9,951 bases of DNA from Thiomicrospira sp. UBA5634 (GTDB lineage: Bacteria; Pseudomonadota; Gammaproteobacteria; Thiomicrospirales; Thiomicrospiraceae): assembly GCA_002421475.1 (NCBI GenBank), contig DIJW01000190.1, positions 1-9,951 of the forward strand, given 5' to 3'. The notes beneath the pieces are model-generated. The model did not search any database and was not told the origin of the DNA. It saw only the letters and a program-made list of their open reading frames with translations. The position numbers and the translations under genes are program-made. Shown here piece by piece: positions 7,658-9,951 of this stretch. Numbering within the stretch: the first letter of the stretch is position 1; the number at the start of each line of letters is the position of its first letter.

Positions 7658-8176
7658 TTGAAAGAAACGCAACGCGTATTAGGCATAGACCCGGGGTCAC
7701 GAAAAACCGGCTTCGGTGTGATTGAATCCGGGCGTTACCATCCTAGTTATGTTGTCAGCGGGGTGATACGAGTCGAAAAGTTTAGTGGGGCGGAGCGTTT
7801 AAAAAATATTTTTGAATCGGTGAGTTTGTTGATTGAGCAGTATCAACCAACCGTGATGGCAATAGAAAAAGTATTTGTGTACAAAAATCCGAGTTCAGCG
7901 ATCAAACTGGGTCAAGCGCGTGGCGTTATCTTATGCGCAGCAGCGATGAAATCAATTCCGATTGTAGAATACACTCCAACTCAAATTAAAAGCACGATTG
8001 TTGGGCAAGGGCATGCGGGTAAAGAGCCGGTTCAGTTTATGGTAAAGCAATTACTGCGTTTAACCGAAGTGCCGCAAGAAGATGCTGCCGATGCGTTAGC
8101 CTGCGCCCTGTGTCACGACCGATATTTAACCCTTGGCATTGACCCGCAAAGTCTGTCAAAAGGCACTCATTTTTAA
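7658..8176 (+). CDS. ruvC: Holliday junction resolvase RuvC
   Basis: Dimeric endonuclease that cuts Holliday junctions after RuvAB branch migration. It has 172 residues, as in E. coli (173). Seen: the RNase H-like fold with GIDPGS (9-14) and the four acidic catalytic residues Asp11, Glu70 (AIEKVF), Asp142 and Asp145 (EDAADALA). The start is TTG at 7658: there is no ATG or GTG between the preceding yebC stop and the conserved GIDPG motif, and TTG gives the expected short N-terminus. Upstream only AGG overlapping the yebC stop resembles a ribosome site, so translation is probably weak and coupled to yebC (9-base gap). ruvA follows after 14 bases. Confidence 0.96.
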   Translation: MKETQRVLGIDPGSRKTGFGVIESGRYHPSYVVSGVIRVEKFSGAERLKNIFESVSLLIEQYQPTVMAIEKVFVYKNPSSAIKLGQARGVILCAAAMKSIPIVEYTPTQIKSTIVGQGHAGKEPVQFMVKQLLRLTEVPQEDAADALACALCHDRYLTLGIDPQSLSKGTHF

Positions 8177-8190
8177 AACACGGGTAATTT

Positions 8191-8796
8191 ATGATTGGTT
8201 ATTTGCGTGGACAGCTTGCGTTAAAACAACCGCCGTTATTGGTGGTGGATGTGCAGGGTGTCGGTTATGAAGTTGAAGCGCCGATGTCGAGTTTTTATGC
8301 GTTGGGTGAACTAGGCTCAGAAGTCAAAATTCTTACTCATATGCATGTGCGAGAAGATGCTATTTTACTGTTTGGTTTTGTTTCTGAACGTGAACGTGCA
8401 TTATTTCGCGAATTGATTAAGGTCAGTGGTATTGGTGCCAAAATGGCATTGGCGATTTTATCTACGCAGTCGGTAGACGAATTTTGCGCGCATGTTCATG
8501 CGGCGGATACAACGGCCTTGACAAAGGTGCCGGGGGTGGGTAAAAAGACCGCCGAGCGTTTGGTAATTGAGCTGCGTGACCGCTTAAAAACCTGGACATT
8601 TGTATCAACTGCGCCGTTGGTTAAAGGGGCGAAAGCACCAGGCCTGGTGGATAGTGTACAGCGCTCAGCTTGTGAGGCGTTGATCGGTTTGGGTTACAAA
8701 GACGCCCAAGCGCAAAGTTTAGTGCAAGCGGTTTATGAAGACGGGCTGAGCCTTGAGGTTGTGATTAAGCGCGCCTTACAGCAGGTAAAAATTTAA
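8191..8796 (+). CDS. ruvA: Holliday junction branch migration protein RuvA
   Basis: Tetrameric DNA-binding subunit that holds the four-way junction flat and recruits the RuvB motor. It has 201 residues (E. coli 203). Seen: the N-terminal OB fold (1-63) beginning MIGYLRG, the acidic pin Glu55-Asp56 in [11 protein letters not shown], two helix-hairpin-helix motifs ([13 protein letters not shown], 78-90; [12 protein letters not shown], 113-124), a linker (about 135-155), and the C-terminal RuvB-binding domain ending [12 protein letters not shown]. The palindrome (8638-8647) encodes Pro150-Gly-Leu inside the flexible linker, where sequence is little constrained. ruvB starts 14 bases after the stop, with AAGGTGA overlapping that stop as its likely ribosome site. 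Confidence 0.96.
   Translation: MIGYLRGQLALKQPPLLVVDVQGVGYEVEAPMSSFYALGELGSEVKILTHMHVREDAILLFGFVSERERALFRELIKVSGIGAKMALAILSTQSVDEFCAHVHAADTTALTKVPGVGKKTAERLVIELRDRLKTWTFVSTAPLVKGAKAPGLVDSVQRSACEALIGLGYKDAQAQSLVQAVYEDGLSLEVVIKRALQQVKI
8636..8649. repeat. Iterated palindrome, copy 5 (in ruvA)
   Basis: A perfect 14-base palindrome CACCAGGCCTGGTG in the codons for the RuvA linker, read CCA-GGC-CTG. It shares a 20-base identical block and the peptide APGLVD with copy 4. Confidence 0.8.
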
Positions 8797-8810
8797 GGTG
8801 AAAAACACGC

Positions 8811-9821
8811 ATGATTGAAACTGACCGTATTATCGGCAATCAACAACAAGATGATGATTTGTATGCCTTGCCGAAAATTCGTCCGCAGTTTATGCAGGAC
8901 TATATTGGTCAAGTGGCAGTGCGTGAACAGCTTAGCATGTTTATTGATGCCGCCAAACGTCGTCGCGAACATTTAGATCACGTATTGTTATATGGCCCGC
9001 CAGGCCTGGGTAAGACTACCTTAGCCAATATTGTGGCGCAGGAAATGGGCGTGACGTTACGTCAAACTTCCGGCCCGGTGATTGATAAACCCGGTGATTT
9101 GGCCGCGATTTTGACGCGTTTAGAGCCATTTGATGTGTTGTTTGTGGATGAAATTCATCGTTTAAGTCCGATAGTCGAAGAAATTTTATATCCGGCGATG
9201 GAAGACTTTCAGCTGGATATTGTGATTGGCGAAGGCCCAGCGGCACACAGCGTGAAAATTGATTTGCCGCCGTTTACTTTGGTGGGAGCAACCACTCGCG
9301 CCGGGCTGTTAACCTCTCCGTTACGTGATCGTTTCGGTATTGTGCAAAGGTTAGAGTTTTACTCTGTAGATGAGTTGGCGCAAATTGTTACGCGTTCAGC
9401 CGGTATTTTAGGGGTGGATTCGGACGCACTTGGCGCACGTGAAATCGCACAGCGTTCGCGCGGCACACCGCGCATTGCAAACCGTTTGTTACGTCGTGTG
9501 CGCGATTTTGCACAGGTTGAAGGTCGCGGGGTGATTGATAAAAAAATTGCTGATGCGGCACTGAATTTATTAGAGGTTGATCCACTTGGTTTAGACAAGA
9601 TGGATCGGCGCTTACTCGAACTTATGATTCAACATTTTGATGGCGGGCCGGTCGGTATTGACAGTATGGCCACCGCGTTGGGAGAAGAACGCGGCACGAT
9701 TGAAGATGTGATCGAACCGTTTTTGGTTCAGCAAGGTTTTTTAATTCGTACACCCAGAGGGCGAGTCGCAACACGGCGCGCGTATGAGCATTTGGGATTA
9801 AGTTACACAGCAAAGGAATAA
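8811..9821 (+). CDS. ruvB: Holliday junction branch migration helicase RuvB
   Basis: AAA+ ATPase ring that pumps DNA through the RuvA-bound junction. It has 336 residues, the usual length. Seen: Walker A GPPGLGKT (62-69), Walker [10 protein letters not shown] (110-118), sensor 1 GATTRAG (159-165), the arginine finger Arg174 in LRDRFGI, sensor 2 around [16 protein letters not shown], and the C-terminal winged helix with RTPRGR. A copy of the iterated palindrome (9000-9009) covers the Pro-Gly-Leu of Walker A. tolQ follows after 3 bases. All catalytic residues are present. Confidence 0.97.
   Translation: MIETDRIIGNQQQDDDLYALPKIRPQFMQDYIGQVAVREQLSMFIDAAKRRREHLDHVLLYGPPGLGKTTLANIVAQEMGVTLRQTSGPVIDKPGDLAAILTRLEPFDVLFVDEIHRLSPIVEEILYPAMEDFQLDIVIGEGPAAHSVKIDLPPFTLVGATTRAGLLTSPLRDRFGIVQRLEFYSVDELAQIVTRSAGILGVDSDALGAREIAQRSRGTPRIANRLLRRVRDFAQVEGRGVIDKKIADAALNLLEVDPLGLDKMDRRLLELMIQHFDGGPVGIDSMATALGEERGTIEDVIEPFLVQQGFLIRTPRGRVATRRAYEHLGLSYTAKE
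9000..9009. repeat. Iterated palindrome, copy 6 (in ruvB Walker A)
   Basis: CCAGGCCTGG flanked by G on both sides, read CCA-GGC-CTG-G in the Walker A codons Pro64-Gly65-Leu66 of RuvB. It lies only about 360 bases from copy 5. Confidence 0.8.
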
Positions 9822-9824
9822 ATT

Positions 9825-9951
9825 ATGGGTAATCATTCAATGTGGGAACTCGTCTTGCAAGCCAGCCCTCTGGTGCAAGGCGTAATGGCGATTTTGGTAT
9901 TAATGTCGGTAGCGGCTTGGGCGGTGGCTTTAGCTAAAAGTTATCAGATTC
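9825..9951 (+). CDS. tolQ: TolQ proton-channel protein, 5' end, runs off right edge
   Basis: Inner-membrane subunit of the Tol-Pal system, which pairs with TolR to energise TolA and keep the outer membrane attached during division. Only 42 residues are visible: a short N-terminus (MGNHSMWELVLQAS) and the start of a first membrane helix (PLVQGVMAILVLMSVAAWAVALAK), the pattern expected for TolQ/ExbB/MotA-type proteins. AAAGGA lies 7 bases before the ATG, overlapping the ruvB stop. The position right behind ruvB supports TolQ over ExbB, since ruvCAB next to tol genes is common in gammaproteobacteria. ybgC, often first in the tol operon, is absent from this spot. Confidence 0.85.
   Translation, partial: MGNHSMWELVLQASPLVQGVMAILVLMSVAAWAVALAKSYQI

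Noticed and set aside
5721..8652. Reading the shared 20-base aspS/ruvA block as a mobile or inserted element
   Set aside because: There is no length change in either protein, no target duplication, and the AspRS peptide fits the family pattern; the shared block is better seen as part of the iterated word.
14..9009. The palindrome as a classical DNA uptake sequence
   Set aside because: Known uptake words of Pasteurellaceae and Neisseriaceae are not palindromic and are often paired near terminators; these copies are not. Uptake is not excluded, but a HIP-like explanation fits better.
1..9951. Search for tRNA, rRNA, CRISPR, phage, insertion sequence or defence genes
   Set aside because: Nothing with the needed structure, repeats or protein motifs was visible; the window is tightly packed with core genes.

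Overview
This window reads as a chromosomal core region of a gammaproteobacterium. All ten genes are housekeeping or conserved families, none is visibly broken, and I see no insertion sequence, phage gene, tRNA, rRNA or CRISPR array. The aspartyl-tRNA synthetase and the ruvC-ruvA-ruvB-tolQ order look like those of Pseudomonas-like and sulfur- or methyl-oxidising gammaproteobacteria. Base composition is moderate (G+C in the mid-forties per cent by eye) and leucine is mostly TTA/TTG. I cannot name the genus.

Left block, minus strand, read from 3068 down to 1: an archaeal-type thymidine/AMP phosphorylase family gene, an SDR oxidoreductase of the YbbO type joined to it by a 4-base stop/start overlap, and then ispA (prenyl diphosphate synthase), which starts at GTG and leaves the window. 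ispA has a good extended -10 promoter of its own just behind the SDR gene. A divergent intergenic region of about 160 bases (3069-3228) separates this block from the right-hand one.

Right block, plus strand, 3229-9951: a DUF502 membrane protein, aspS (probably the non-discriminating type), nadA, yebC, ruvC, ruvA, ruvB and the start of tolQ. From aspS to tolQ the gaps are only 3 to 14 bases, so this looks like one long operon joining tRNA charging, NAD synthesis, a translation/regulation factor, Holliday junction processing and the Tol-Pal envelope system.

The most unusual signal is not a gene. A 10-base palindrome, CCAGGCCTGG (often ACCAGGCCTGGT), occurs five times exactly and once with one mismatch, where about 0.01 copies would be expected by chance. 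It lies in coding sequence in two reading frames, on both gene orientations and once in the intergenic region, spaced roughly 0.4 to 2.9 kb apart. It resembles in kind the highly iterated palindrome HIP1 (GCGATCGC) of cyanobacteria, but the word is different: it is two abutting CCWGG sites around a central AGGCCT. By hand count CCWGG is scarce elsewhere in the window. A methylation- or repair-linked genome-wide word is the best working idea.
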